Both the position numbers and the translations under genes were made by a program. Positions 30,108-39,009 of a DNA stretch of 64,000 bases are shown here, one piece after another. The notes under the pieces are model-generated. The model was given only the letters and a program-made list of their open reading frames with translations. It searched no databases and was not told the origin of the DNA. Location of the stretch: assembly GCF_000334215.1 (NCBI RefSeq), contig NZ_AMQY01000011.1, positions 124,001 through 188,000 of the forward strand, read 5' to 3'. Numbering within the stretch: the stretch's first letter is position 1; each line of letters opens with the position of its first letter. The DNA is from Vreelandella jeotgali Hwa. Its GTDB lineage: Bacteria; Pseudomonadota; Gammaproteobacteria; Pseudomonadales; Halomonadaceae.

Positions 30108-31922
30108 TCAGTGATTCAGTGCCGCGTTGCTGTGCGGTGCGTTGCCGGCCCCTTTCGGGTAGCGAACGCTTTCCACCAGCTCCTGGATTTCCTGCGGCGG
30201 CTCGGCAGTCGCGTTGGCTACCGTGAAGGCAACCGCAAAGTTGAGCATCGCGCCGAGAGCACCAAAGGACTGCGGAGAAATGCCGAATAGCCAGTTTTCC
30301 GGCGTATTGGCCAGCATGTTGGTGCCGGGGATGAAGAACCAGCCCAGGTAGGTGAAGATATACAGCAGCGTGGTCAGCAGACCGACCAGCATGCCCGCCA
30401 CAGCGCCGCGGTTGTTGATGCGCTTGGAGAAGATACCCATCATCAGTACCGGGAACAGCGAGGCACCGGCGATACCGAAGGCCAGCGCCACGGTCTGCGC
30501 GGCAAACCCGGGCGGATTAAGCCCCAGATAAGTCGCCAGCAGAATGGCAAAGGCCATCGATATGCGGGCTGCCAGCATTTCGCCTTTTTCGGTAATATTC
30601 GGGTTGATCGTGTTCTTGATCAGGTCGTGACTGACCGCCGACGAGATGGCCAGCAGCAAACCGGCAGCAGTCGAGAGGGCAGCGGCCACACCGCCGGCGG
30701 CGATCAGGCCGATCACCCAGGGCGGCAGGTTGGCAATCTCGGGGTTGGCCAGTACCAGGATGTCATTGTTGACGGACAGTTCGTTACCTTCCCAACCGCG
30801 TTTTTCGGCCGTGTCGGCAAAGGCAGCGCTGTCGTCGTTGTACATCTGGATACGGTCGTCGCCGTTCTTGTCCTCGAACTGGATCAGGCCGGTGTGCTCC
30901 CAGGAACGAATCCAGCCGGGACGATCTTCATAGCGGATGGGGTTCTGCGCCGCCTTGTCGTAATTCTCGGTCTGGGTGGCCATGTCGGGATAGACAGTGG
31001 TCAGCAGATTGAGGCGCGCCATGGAACCCACGGCCGGTGCCGTCACGTACAGCAGCGCGATAAACACCAGCGCCCAGCCGGCTGACCAGCGTGCGTCAGC
31101 AACCTTGGGAACGGTGAAAAAGCGGATGATAACGTGCGGGAGACCGGCGGTACCCACCATCAGCGACAGGGTAAACAGCACCATGTTGAGCTTGTTGTCC
31201 ACGCCACCGGTGTAGGCGCCAAAGCCCAGCGCGGTCACCACCTGGTCCAGCTTGTCGAGCAGCGGCACGCCGGATTCGGTGTGAGTGCTGAACATGCCGA
31301 ACATGGGGATCGGGTTACCGGTCAGGTGCATGGCGATGAAGATGGCCGGGATGGTGTAGGCAATGATCAGTACGATGTACTGCGCCACCTGGGTATAGGT
31401 GATGCCTTTCATGCCGCCAAAGACCGCGTAGAGGAAGACAATCAGCGCGGCAATCCAGATGCCGGCCGTATTGGAGACTTCCAGAAAGCGCGAAAAGGCC
31501 ACGCCGGCACCGGTCATCTGGCCGATGACGTAGGTCACCGAGGCGACGATCAGGCAGACAACGGCAATCAGGCGCGCCGTATCGCTATAGAAACGATCGC
31601 CGATAAAGGCCGGCACGGTGAACTTGCCGAATTTGCGCAGGTAGGGGGCCAGCAGCATGGCCAGCAGCACGTAGCCACCGGTCCAGCCCATCAGGTAGGT
31701 CGAGTTGGCATAGCCGCCGGCCGCCAGCAGACCCGCCATGGAAATAAACGAGGCCGCCGACATCCAGTCCGCCGCCGTGGCCATACCGTTGGTGATGGGG
31801 TGTACCCCGCCGCCCGCGACGTAAAAGTCCTTGGTGGAACCGGCGCGCGCCCAGACGGCAATACCGATGTACAGCGCAAAGGATGCGCCGACAAAAAGCA
31901 GGTTGATGATGAACTGATCCAT
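30108..31922 (-). CDS. actP: Sodium:solute symporter, acetate permease ActP-type (VC_2705 family)
   Basis: A 604-residue inner-membrane Na+-coupled symporter of the SSS family. About 13 hydrophobic helices are visible; signature segments are DFYVAGGGV, ATAADWMSAASFI, VFGGMKGITYTQ and GTAGLPHVIIRFF. It belongs to the subfamily that is always paired with a small DUF4212 subunit, here encoded 6 nt upstream. The hydrophilic insertion at about 300-400, with an acidic DKNGDDRIQ stretch, is typical of that subfamily. Acetate (or a related carboxylate) is the likely substrate because of the acs genes and sensor nearby. Other monocarboxylates cannot be excluded. Confidence 0.88.
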   Translation of the reverse strand: MDQFIINLLFVGASFALYIGIAVWARAGSTKDFYVAGGGVHPITNGMATAADWMSAASFISMAGLLAAGGYANSTYLMGWTGGYVLLAMLLAPYLRKFGKFTVPAFIGDRFYSDTARLIAVVCLIVASVTYVIGQMTGAGVAFSRFLEVSNTAGIWIAALIVFLYAVFGGMKGITYTQVAQYIVLIIAYTIPAIFIAMHLTGNPIPMFGMFSTHTESGVPLLDKLDQVVTALGFGAYTGGVDNKLNMVLFTLSLMVGTAGLPHVIIRFFTVPKVADARWSAGWALVFIALLYVTAPAVGSMARLNLLTTVYPDMATQTENYDKAAQNPIRYEDRPGWIRSWEHTGLIQFEDKNGDDRIQMYNDDSAAFADTAEKRGWEGNELSVNNDILVLANPEIANLPPWVIGLIAAGGVAAALSTAAGLLLAISSAVSHDLIKNTINPNITEKGEMLAARISMAFAILLATYLGLNPPGFAAQTVALAFGIAGASLFPVLMMGIFSKRINNRGAVAGMLVGLLTTLLYIFTYLGWFFIPGTNMLANTPENWLFGISPQSFGALGAMLNFAVAFTVANATAEPPQEIQELVESVRYPKGAGNAPHSNAALNH

Positions 31923-31928
31923 ACTGAC

Positions 31929-32189
31929 TTACTCCCCGAGGCTGTATTTGGCGTCGAGCTGGTTCATCTTCCAGGCATAGAAGAAAGTCAGCGCGATGAA
32001 GGTCAGAATGGAGCCCTGTTGGGCAAACCAGAAACCGAGGTCCGTACCGCCCACGGGGATTCCCGCCAGCAGCGGGCGAAACAGCATGGCACAGCCATAC
32101 GACACGAATGCCCAGACCACCAGGCACCCGAGTATGGTCCGCACGTTGGATTTCCAGTATTCAGCAGCGTTGGAAGTATCATCTGCCAT
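31929..32189 (-). CDS. DUF4212 small subunit of the sodium:solute symporter
   Basis: An 86-residue membrane protein with two helices (about 18-38 and 52-72) and the short N-terminal NAAEYWKSNVRTIL motif typical of DUF4212. Family members are invariably next to VC_2705-type symporters and are thought to be their second subunit. Six bases separate its stop from the symporter start. It begins the operon; its upstream region is 428 nt long and A/T-rich around 32330-32380. Confidence 0.88.
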   Translation of the reverse strand: MADDTSNAAEYWKSNVRTILGCLVVWAFVSYGCAMLFRPLLAGIPVGGTDLGFWFAQQGSILTFIALTFFYAWKMNQLDAKYSLGE

Positions 32190-32617
32190 AGCGTTGCTCT
32201 CCGCTTGTGTTTATAAGGTTAGGAGACTGCATCAGTGAAACATTAAGCATCATGCGGCCGTTCACTAGGCAAGCAGCTTTGCGTTGAATTGCTCTGGCAC
32301 GATGGCCCTACATGACGTTTTTCATATTGGCTAAAAAAAACCAAAAATAAATCAAGACTTTAGTATTGAAACCAAGGTATCAGCCGCGTCAGGCCGGGGT
32401 TACGTCGACTCCACGGGGCTATCGTGGTTGGCCATGCCCGAAGTGACGGGGAGAGGTCCCCTGCGGCAATGATGCGACGACGAGCACCTTATGACGGATA
32501 AGGAGCACTTTTTTGACGATAGTATAGATGTCGACACGGCCGGTGGCGCCGATACTTTGCAATGCAGCAATGCCAAACAGCAATATCAAACAACAACGCC
32601 AACTTGCCGAGGTCCCC
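32190..32617. other. Divergent control region of the symporter and nucleotidyltransferase genes
   Basis: This 428-nt region includes an A/T-rich tract (32320-32370) and, at 32366-32383, a sequence resembling the acs element: GAAACCAAGGTATCAG on the plus strand shares ACCAAnGTnTnAG with TACCAATGTCTAAG. It may hold the binding site of the same regulator, but the match is degenerate. GAGGT at 32609-32613 serves the nucleotidyltransferase start. No gene is apparent. Confidence 0.5.
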
Positions 32618-34429
32618 ATGGTCGAAGTCGACTTGTCCCACCCGCCTTTTTCGTTACTGGACGCATCCGGCCTGGAGCGTGCCCGACAGGGTCTGGAAGC
32701 GGCGCATTTCGAGAGCGGCGATATCATTCTGGATACTGGTGAGACAGGCAGCTACCTGTTTCTGATCCAGCAGGGAGAGGTGGCCGAAGTGGACCCGACC
32801 CTGCCGGCCGCCACGGCGCGTATCGGGCTTTACACCGTTGGGGATCTGTTTGGTGCCATCAGCATGATCAACGGCCACAGCCGCTATCGCTTTATCGCCG
32901 AGCAGGATTGCCTCTGCTACCGGTTGCCCCGGGCGCTTTTCCGGCAGCTGTGCCAGGCCTGCCCCGAGTTCGATGACTTTTTCCGCCAGACGCTGGCCAA
33001 CAAGGCGCACCGCCTGATGGAGAAACGCACCGAAGGCGGGGTGACCATGGCCGGCTTTATGCTGGCGCAGGTGAGCGAGTGCATGCGCGCGCCGCAGCGC
33101 ACCCGGGCCGATGCCGACATTGCCGACGCAGTTCGCCAGCTCAACGCCAGCCATGACGATAGCCTGCTGGTCGGCGATGAGCAGGCCCTGGGCATGGTGA
33201 CCAAGACCGACCTGCTCAATGCACTGGTCATTCAGCAGCTGGATCAGCAAAGCCCGATTGGCGACATCGCCCGCTATCAACTGGTGACCGTCTCTCCCGG
33301 CCAGTACCTGTTCGAGGCGCTGGTATTGATGACGCGGCACAAGGTCTCGCGTGTGGTGGTCATGGACGGTTCCCGGCTGGCGGGCGTGGTCGAGCTGACC
33401 GATGTGCTGAGCTATTTTTCCAGCCGCAGTTACGTGGTCAGCCTCCAGGTCGAACAGGCAGACGACCTGGAAACGCTGGCCGATGCCAGCCACCGCACGC
33501 CTGAGCTGGTGAGTGCGCTGATGGCGCAGGGCGTCAAGCTGCGCTTTGCCATGGAGCTTCTGGCGGCGCTCAACGGCCGTATCATCCACAAGGCCTGGGA
33601 ATTCTGTGTAGACGCCCGCTATCACGGCGAGAGCTGCCTGATGGTCATGGGCAGCGAAGGGCGCGGCGAGCAGATTCTCAAAACCGACCAGGATAACGGC
33701 GTCATACTCGAGGATACGCTGGAATGGCCGGACATGAGCACGACCATGCAGCAGCTGACCGATACGCTGGTCAGGCTGGGGTATCCGCCCTGTCCGGGGA
33801 ATATCATGGTCTCCAACCCGGAGTGGGTAGGCAGCGTCAGCCAGTGGCAGGCGCGTATCCAGCGCTGGGTCGCGGCCCAGGACGGCGATAGCCTGATGAA
33901 GCTCGCGATCATGCTCGATGCCCACGTGGTCGCGGGTAATCCCACGCTGCTTGAGCGCGTGCGCCAGACTCTGTTCGACCACTGCGCCAGCGATGATCTG
34001 CTGCTGGCCGACTTTGCCCGGGCGGCGCTGCGCTTTTCGACGCCGCTGACACTGTTCGGCTCGCTGAAAAAGCCCCAGCACGGTATCGATATCAAGAAGG
34101 GCGGGATCTTTCCCATTGTCCACGGCGTACGCACCATGGCGCTCGAGCGTCGCATCACCGCGACGTCGACCTTTGATCGCCTGGATGCGCTGGTGGAAGA
34201 CGGCCGTCTCAAACGCGGGTTCGCCGACGACGTGGGCGAAGCGCTGGCGCTGTTCACCGAACTTCGGCTCAAGCGCCAGCTGGAAGCCACCACGGCGGAG
34301 GACAGCCGGGATCGCGTGGTCGTGCAGGCCCTGTCGTCTCTGGAGCGAGACCTACTGCGCGAGGCCCTGCATATCGTCAAGGATCTCAAGCAGCGTCTGT
34401 CGCACCGTTACCATCTTGAATATGCCTGA
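32618..34429 (+). CDS. cNMP-binding / CBS / DUF294 putative nucleotidyltransferase
   Basis: A 603-residue cytosolic multidomain protein. An N-terminal cyclic-nucleotide-binding-like domain (about 10-125) is followed by two CBS motifs (about 155-275). A DUF294 nucleotidyltransferase core has the metal-site motif GSEGRGEQ at 345-352 and TDQDN just after, and an all-helical DUF294 C-terminal domain closes the protein. The ATG at 32618 is chosen for GAGGT upstream; in-frame ATGs lie at 32528 and 32570. In Pseudomonas similar genes sit near acetate symporters, often with a DnaQ-like exonuclease, which is missing here. The target is unknown; GlnD-like protein nucleotidylylation is a possibility. 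Confidence 0.85.
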   Translation: MVEVDLSHPPFSLLDASGLERARQGLEAAHFESGDIILDTGETGSYLFLIQQGEVAEVDPTLPAATARIGLYTVGDLFGAISMINGHSRYRFIAEQDCLCYRLPRALFRQLCQACPEFDDFFRQTLANKAHRLMEKRTEGGVTMAGFMLAQVSECMRAPQRTRADADIADAVRQLNASHDDSLLVGDEQALGMVTKTDLLNALVIQQLDQQSPIGDIARYQLVTVSPGQYLFEALVLMTRHKVSRVVVMDGSRLAGVVELTDVLSYFSSRSYVVSLQVEQADDLETLADASHRTPELVSALMAQGVKLRFAMELLAALNGRIIHKAWEFCVDARYHGESCLMVMGSEGRGEQILKTDQDNGVILEDTLEWPDMSTTMQQLTDTLVRLGYPPCPGNIMVSNPEWVGSVSQWQARIQRWVAAQDGDSLMKLAIMLDAHVVAGNPTLLERVRQTLFDHCASDDLLLADFARAALRFSTPLTLFGSLKKPQHGIDIKKGGIFPIVHGVRTMALERRITATSTFDRLDALVEDGRLKRGFADDVGEALALFTELRLKRQLEATTAEDSRDRVVVQALSSLERDLLREALHIVKDLKQRLSHRYHLEYA

Positions 34430-34591
34430 TGCTGTGGGTCGGCCCGGATTTTCCGGTTCTCGACGGCTCTGCTGGCTTGCAGCGATAAAGGTTGGTGGAG
34501 ACGCGCCGGCTGTTGTTACAATACCGGCCTGCCATGCTGTCATGGCAGCCTAGTGACCATCGCCTTTTCCGACTGATGACGCCGACCTTTC

Positions 34592-35509
34592 ATGCTGCAT
34601 TCCGATACCGTTCAAGCCTTTGAACCCGCCGCCCATGCGCCGTCTTCCCCTGCCGCCGACGCCGATTCGGCCACCACGGAGACCGAGCAAAAGCGCGCCT
34701 TCAACAAGCTGCAAAAGCGTTTGCGGCGTCAAACCGGCAACGCCATCATTGATTACCGCATGATCGAGGAGGGCGACAAGGTGATGGTGTGCCTGTCCGG
34801 AGGCAAGGACAGCTATACCATGCTGGAAATGCTCCGCAGCCTGCAGCGCAGCGCCCCGATACGGTTTTCGCTGGTGGCGGTGAACCTCGACCAGAAGCAG
34901 CCCGGCTTCCCCGAGCATGTGTTGCCCGACTACCTGACGGCGCAGGGCGTGGATTACCACATTCTCGAACGCGATACCTACTCGGTGGTCAAGGAGAAAA
35001 CCCCCGAGGGCAAAACCACCTGCGCGCTGTGCTCGCGGCTTCGCCGGGGCTCCCTTTACGGCTTTGCGGAAGAGATTGGCGCGACCAAAATCGCCCTGGG
35101 CCATCACCGCGAGGACATTCTGGAAACGCTATTTCTGAACATGTTTTTCGGCGGGACGCTGAAGGCGATGCCGCCCAAGCTGCTTTCCGATGACGCCAAA
35201 AATATCATCATCCGCCCGCTGGCCTATTGCAAGGAAGCCGATATTGCCGAATTTTCCCGGCGAATGGACTTTCCGATTATTCCCTGCAACCTCTGCGGCT
35301 CGCAGCCCAACATGCAGCGCCAGAACGTCAAGGCCATGCTCGATGAATGGGACAGGCAGCACCCGGGGCGGCTGGAAAGCATGTTCAAGGCCGTGACCAA
35401 CGTGGCGCCGTCGCAGCTCGCCGACCGTCAGCTGTTTGCCTTCGAGGGGCTGGAAGAGCAGCAGGAAAGCGCGCTTGCCGGCCGTATTCAGGCGCTCAAC
35501 GTCGGCTGA
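34592..35509 (+). CDS. ttcA: tRNA 2-thiocytidine32 synthetase TtcA
   Basis: TtcA is an iron-sulfur enzyme that thiolates C32 of certain tRNAs using ATP. The protein has 305 residues. The PP-loop SGGKDS is at 69-74. Cysteines Cys144 and Cys147 (CALC), together with CNLC near residue 235, correspond to the cluster ligands. The N-terminal 30 residues are Ala/Pro/Ser-rich and probably disordered. The start at 34592 has no clear ribosome-binding site, so a later start is possible. It converges on anr. Confidence 0.95.
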   Translation: MLHSDTVQAFEPAAHAPSSPAADADSATTETEQKRAFNKLQKRLRRQTGNAIIDYRMIEEGDKVMVCLSGGKDSYTMLEMLRSLQRSAPIRFSLVAVNLDQKQPGFPEHVLPDYLTAQGVDYHILERDTYSVVKEKTPEGKTTCALCSRLRRGSLYGFAEEIGATKIALGHHREDILETLFLNMFFGGTLKAMPPKLLSDDAKNIIIRPLAYCKEADIAEFSRRMDFPIIPCNLCGSQPNMQRQNVKAMLDEWDRQHPGRLESMFKAVTNVAPSQLADRQLFAFEGLEEQQESALAGRIQALNVG

Positions 35510-35652
35510 AGGCGTCAGGCCGGCCATTAAATCTGGCAGAGGCGTATCAGGCCGCCATCCACCCATGGCGTGGTTCATGAATGAAATGACTCACGAACGG
35601 CGCAGGCAGTAAAGATAGTGGGATATGAATAACGTGGCGCCTGAAGGGCGTG

Positions 35653-35690
35653 TTTACGAAGACGCCACTTCTTTACGAAGATGCCACTTC
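35653..35690. repeat. Direct duplication of 19 nt covering the anr stop codon
   Basis: TTTACGAAGACGCCACTTC (35653-35671) and TTTACGAAGATGCCACTTC (35672-35690) differ at one position. The second copy contains the last codons of anr and its TAA (35673-35675); the first copy, just downstream, repeats the stop codon and coding tail. Confidence 0.95.
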
Positions 35691-36425
35691 CGGGGTTTCT
35701 TCCTCGGCCAGGGCGACGAGACGCTGCATCCCCAGGATGTTGACTTCCCGCCCGGACACCGCGACCACGTCCTGGTTCTGAAAGCGGCTTAATATCCGGC
35801 TGACGGTTTCCACGGCGAGCCCCAGGTAGTTGCCGATATCGGCTCGAGACATGGAAAGCCGGAAACTGAAGGGCGAATAGCCTCGGCGGCGGAAACGATC
35901 GGACAGCGTAATCAGAAAGCTGGCCATGCGCTGGTCGGCGGTTTTCCGCGACAGCAGGCGCATCATGCGTCGATCGTCGCGCATCTCCTTGCTCATGCTG
36001 CGAAACAGCTGGCTCCGCAGGTCGGGCAGTTCTTCCGCCAGCATATCCAGCCGATCGAAGGGAATTTCGCACACGGTGGTGGTTTCGAGCGCAATCACGC
36101 TGCCGGGATAATGTTCCTCGTCGATACCGTCGAGCCCCACCAGCTCGCTGGGCAGGTAGAAGTTGGTCAGCTGGTCGTTACCGCTGCCTTCGGTGGTTAC
36201 CTGCTTGAGGCTGCCCGAGCGCACGGCAAAGACACTGGTGAAGGTTTCATCCTGACGAAACAGCGGCTCGCCTTTCTTCAGCGGGGCGCGCCGGCGGATG
36301 ATGGCGTCGAAATGATCCATGTCCTCCAGCTCGAGGGCAAGCGGCAGGCATAGCGAACTCAAGCTGCACGTCTGGCAGCGTGCTTCGTGTAGCGATGGGC
36401 GCCGACGGCTGAGATGATCCGGCAT
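35673..36425 (-). CDS. anr: Oxygen-responsive regulator Anr/Fnr
   Basis: A 250-residue Crp/Fnr-family regulator that controls the switch to low-oxygen respiration. Cys17, Cys20, Cys26 (CQTCSLSSLC) and Cys119 are the four ligands of the oxygen-sensitive [4Fe-4S] cluster. The C-terminal helix-turn-helix reads SRADIGNYLGLAVETVSRIL, with the E..SR recognition residues typical of FNR. The ATG at 36425 follows GGAGG; an upstream in-frame start at 36449 is less likely. It lies beside hemN and the cbb3 genes as in Pseudomonas. FNR-like boxes upstream of hemN and ccoN are its likely targets. Its stop codon lies in a 19-nt duplication. Confidence 0.97.
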   Translation of the reverse strand: MPDHLSRRRPSLHEARCQTCSLSSLCLPLALELEDMDHFDAIIRRRAPLKKGEPLFRQDETFTSVFAVRSGSLKQVTTEGSGNDQLTNFYLPSELVGLDGIDEEHYPGSVIALETTTVCEIPFDRLDMLAEELPDLRSQLFRSMSKEMRDDRRMMRLLSRKTADQRMASFLITLSDRFRRRGYSPFSFRLSMSRADIGNYLGLAVETVSRILSRFQNQDVVAVSGREVNILGMQRLVALAEEETPEVASS

Positions 36426-36506
36426 GGATTCCTCCGTGAAGTAGGTCACGGGGTCATTATGCGAGCAATTACGGGGTACTCACAAGCCATCGGCAGTGCT
36501 TTACGG

Positions 36507-37889
36507 CTAAAGGTGCGCGTCGAACGCGCCGGCAAGGTGGTTCAGTACCTGCCGCCCGACGGGCATGACGCTGATGATATCGCCCGACTGTTCCACCAGC
36601 CCGTCGCGTTTGGCCGCGTCAAGCCGGCTCAGCGCTAGGGCAAAATAGCGCGATGCATCAATGTTGAAGCGTTGGCCGAGCGCGGCGAGATCCAGCCGGG
36701 CATGGCACATCAGCTGCTGGATGGCCTCCCGGCGGACAAGGTCGTCCTGGGTGAGCTGAATCCCCCGGTCGATGGCCAGCTCCCCCGCGTCCAGCGCACG
36801 GGCATAGTCTTTTACCCGCACGGGATTCTGCGCCTGGACATTGCCGATGTGCGATATGGCCGAAGCGCCCAGGCCGAGCAGGTCGCAGTCGGCGTGGGTG
36901 GCGTAGCCCTGGGGGTTACGCTGGAGGGTGCCGTTGTGCATGGCCTGAACCAGGCTGTCGTCGGGGCGAGCGAAGTGATCCATACCCACCCGGACGTAGC
37001 CGGCCTGGTCGAGACGCTCGGCGGCGTCGCGCAACATCGTCAGTCGAGCCTCGGCAGAGGGCAGTTCGGCGGCGTTGATGCGGCGCTGGGAGGCAAAGCG
37101 CTGCGGCTGATGGGCGTAGTCGGTAATACTGAGCCGAGCGGGGTTCAGCTCGATGACCTGCTCCAGCGTATGGGCAAAGCTCTGAACGGTCTGACGCGGC
37201 AGGCCGCAGGTCAGGTCCAGGTTGAGCGACCGAAAGCCCAGGCGATGGGCCTCTTCCATCAGGGTTTCGGTCATGATCCGCGGCTGTACCCGGTTGATGG
37301 CGCGCTGGACGTCGAGGTCCAGGTCCTGTACGCCCAGACTGATACGGTTGAAGCCCAGCACCTGAAGGTGGCGCAGGGTAAAAACGTCGGCTTCTCGCGG
37401 GTCGATTTCAATGGCGTAATCGCGCTGCGGCGACGACGACAGCCCGAAACGCGCATCCAGCCGGTCGATCAGATCGCCCATCTGGCTCAGCGTCAGAAAC
37501 GTCGGCGTGCCGCCGCCCCAGTATAGCTGCTCGACGGGGCGGTTGCTCTCCAGGTGGCGTGAGGTGAGTACCATTTCACGGTCGAGCCGCGAGAGGTAGG
37601 GTTCAGCGCGCCGGGTATCCTGGGTGGTGATACGGTTGCAGGCGCAGGAAAAGCAGCTTTTGCGGCAGAACGGGATATGCACGTAAAGCGACAGCCCGCG
37701 ACCGTCGGTATGGTTGCTGTGTTCCAGCGCCCGGGTAAAGTCCCGGGCGCCGAATTCAGGCGTCCACGTTGGCGTGGCGGGATACGAGGTATAGCGCGGG
37801 CTAGTGCTCGCATAGCGGCGCATCAATGCCTCATCCCGATCAGCAAGCAACGCTGCGGTACCGGCAGACGAAAGGGCAGCGCTAGCCAT
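36507..37889 (-). CDS. hemN: Oxygen-independent coproporphyrinogen III oxidase
   Basis: HemN is a radical-SAM enzyme that decarboxylates coproporphyrinogen III when oxygen is scarce. The protein has 460 residues, the usual length for true HemN. The cluster motif is CRKSCFSCAC (Cys75, Cys79, Cys82, and Cys84 of the CxxxCxxCxC form that separates HemN from the HemW proteins), followed by GGGTPTFL. A near-consensus Anr box at 37960-37973 lies about 78 nt upstream of the start. anr follows downstream in the same direction. Confidence 0.97.
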   Translation of the reverse strand: MASAALSSAGTAALLADRDEALMRRYASTSPRYTSYPATPTWTPEFGARDFTRALEHSNHTDGRGLSLYVHIPFCRKSCFSCACNRITTQDTRRAEPYLSRLDREMVLTSRHLESNRPVEQLYWGGGTPTFLTLSQMGDLIDRLDARFGLSSSPQRDYAIEIDPREADVFTLRHLQVLGFNRISLGVQDLDLDVQRAINRVQPRIMTETLMEEAHRLGFRSLNLDLTCGLPRQTVQSFAHTLEQVIELNPARLSITDYAHQPQRFASQRRINAAELPSAEARLTMLRDAAERLDQAGYVRVGMDHFARPDDSLVQAMHNGTLQRNPQGYATHADCDLLGLGASAISHIGNVQAQNPVRVKDYARALDAGELAIDRGIQLTQDDLVRREAIQQLMCHARLDLAALGQRFNIDASRYFALALSRLDAAKRDGLVEQSGDIISVMPVGRQVLNHLAGAFDAHL

Positions 37890-37959
37890 GGCAGAAACTC
37901 CAGTGAGGATAGACGATAGAATAACAGCGCTATCCTGGCACCGCCCCGGGATGAAGGAG

Positions 37960-37973
37960 TTGAGCTACATCAA
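37960..37973. promoter_or_regulatory. Anr/FNR box upstream of hemN
   Basis: TTGAGCTACATCAA matches the FNR consensus TTGAT-N4-ATCAA at 9 of 10 fixed positions. It overlaps the end of the preceding safE-like gene and its centre is 77-78 nt from the hemN start codon. Confidence 0.7.
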
Positions 37974-38695
37974 TGATGTGTGCCCTGCATGGCCATATCG
38001 TCCATGCCGGCCATCTGGTAAATCGACCACAGCTGCCACAGGGCGAATGCAATGATGCAGAGTGCCGCAACGGTGCGGGTTGCCGGGTGGCGAATCAGCG
38101 CGCTGAGCTTTCGGGCCGCGAGCCCGGTCGCCAGCAGAGCGGGGAGCGTGCCCAGACCGAAAGCCCCCATCAGCAGCGCGCCCCGTGCCGGGTCGGCCAT
38201 GGCCAGGCTCCAGGCCAGCATGGAATAGACCAGCCCGCAGGGCAGCCAGCCCCAGACCGCGCCCAGGGCAAATGCCTGGGGAACCTTGACCACGGGCATC
38301 AGGCGCCGGCCAAACGGCTCGATATGGCGCCAGAAACGGCGCCCCACGGCCTCGACCTTGAGCAGGCCCTTCCACCAGTCGGCAATGTAGAGCGCCATGA
38401 GAATCAGCATGACGGCAGCGAAGATCTGCAGCGCCATGCGCATCCCCGGCGTCATGGAAAACACCGTACCGAGTACGGCGACCAGCGCCCCGGCGATCAT
38501 GTAGCTGCTGATCCGCCCGAGGTTATAGCCCAGCAGCAATCCCGACAGCCGCGCCGGCTGGCGCATGCTGGGCGGCACGGCAAAGGTCAGTGCGCTCATG
38601 ATGCCGCCGCACATGCCGATGCAGTGGGCGCCGCCCATCAGGCCGAAAACAAAGGCCGCCAGCAGGGGCGGCAGGTCCAGTCCGGTCGGGTTCAT
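37970..38695 (-). CDS. SafE/TauE-family membrane protein of the cbb3 assembly operon
   Basis: A 241-residue polytopic protein with about six helices. The N-terminal FGLMGGAHCIGMCGG segment, with Cys and His in a membrane context, and GWLPCGLVYSMLAWS are hallmarks of the small SafE-like subfamily found beside ccoS/ccoI. Genes of this type in cbb3 clusters are suspected to handle copper, but this is not settled. The start overlaps ccoS by 4 nt (ATGA), so it is the last gene of the ccoGHIS operon. Its end overlaps the Anr box of hemN. Confidence 0.85.
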   Translation of the reverse strand: MNPTGLDLPPLLAAFVFGLMGGAHCIGMCGGIMSALTFAVPPSMRQPARLSGLLLGYNLGRISSYMIAGALVAVLGTVFSMTPGMRMALQIFAAVMLILMALYIADWWKGLLKVEAVGRRFWRHIEPFGRRLMPVVKVPQAFALGAVWGWLPCGLVYSMLAWSLAMADPARGALLMGAFGLGTLPALLATGLAARKLSALIRHPATRTVAALCIIAFALWQLWSIYQMAGMDDMAMQGTHH

Positions 38696-39009
38696 GGTGT
38701 GTCTCGCTGCTGTTGGGGGTGCTCTGTATCCGGCTTGGACTCCGGGGTGTCTGCCACGTCGGTTCTGGTCCCCCCGCCGGGAGGCTGATCAACCCCCTGC
38801 TGTTGGCGGCGGTGGGCCGCTTCGGCGTTTTGCCGGCGGCGCTGGCGCTCTTCCGGTGACAGATCGTTTTCATCCTCGTCGAACAGAATGCGGTAGGCCG
38901 GGCCTTCCAGATCGTCGAACTGGTTGTTTTTCACCGCCCAGAAAAACGCCCAGACGGCAATGCTCAAAAACAGCAGCGAGATGGGAATCAATAAATATAA
39001 AATGATCAT
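38692..39009 (-). CDS. ccoS: Cytochrome oxidase maturation protein CcoS
   Basis: CcoS is a small membrane protein needed to place heme and copper in the cbb3 oxidase. It has 105 residues from the ATG at 39009. One N-terminal helix (about 2-25) is followed by WAVKNNQFDDLEGPAYRILFDED, the family signature, here extended by about 55 hydrophilic residues rich in Gln, Arg and Pro that most CcoS proteins lack. It overlaps both neighbours by 4 nt, which ties ccoI, ccoS and the SafE-type gene together. Confidence 0.92.
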   Translation of the reverse strand: MIILYLLIPISLLFLSIAVWAFFWAVKNNQFDDLEGPAYRILFDEDENDLSPEERQRRRQNAEAAHRRQQQGVDQPPGGGTRTDVADTPESKPDTEHPQQQRDTP

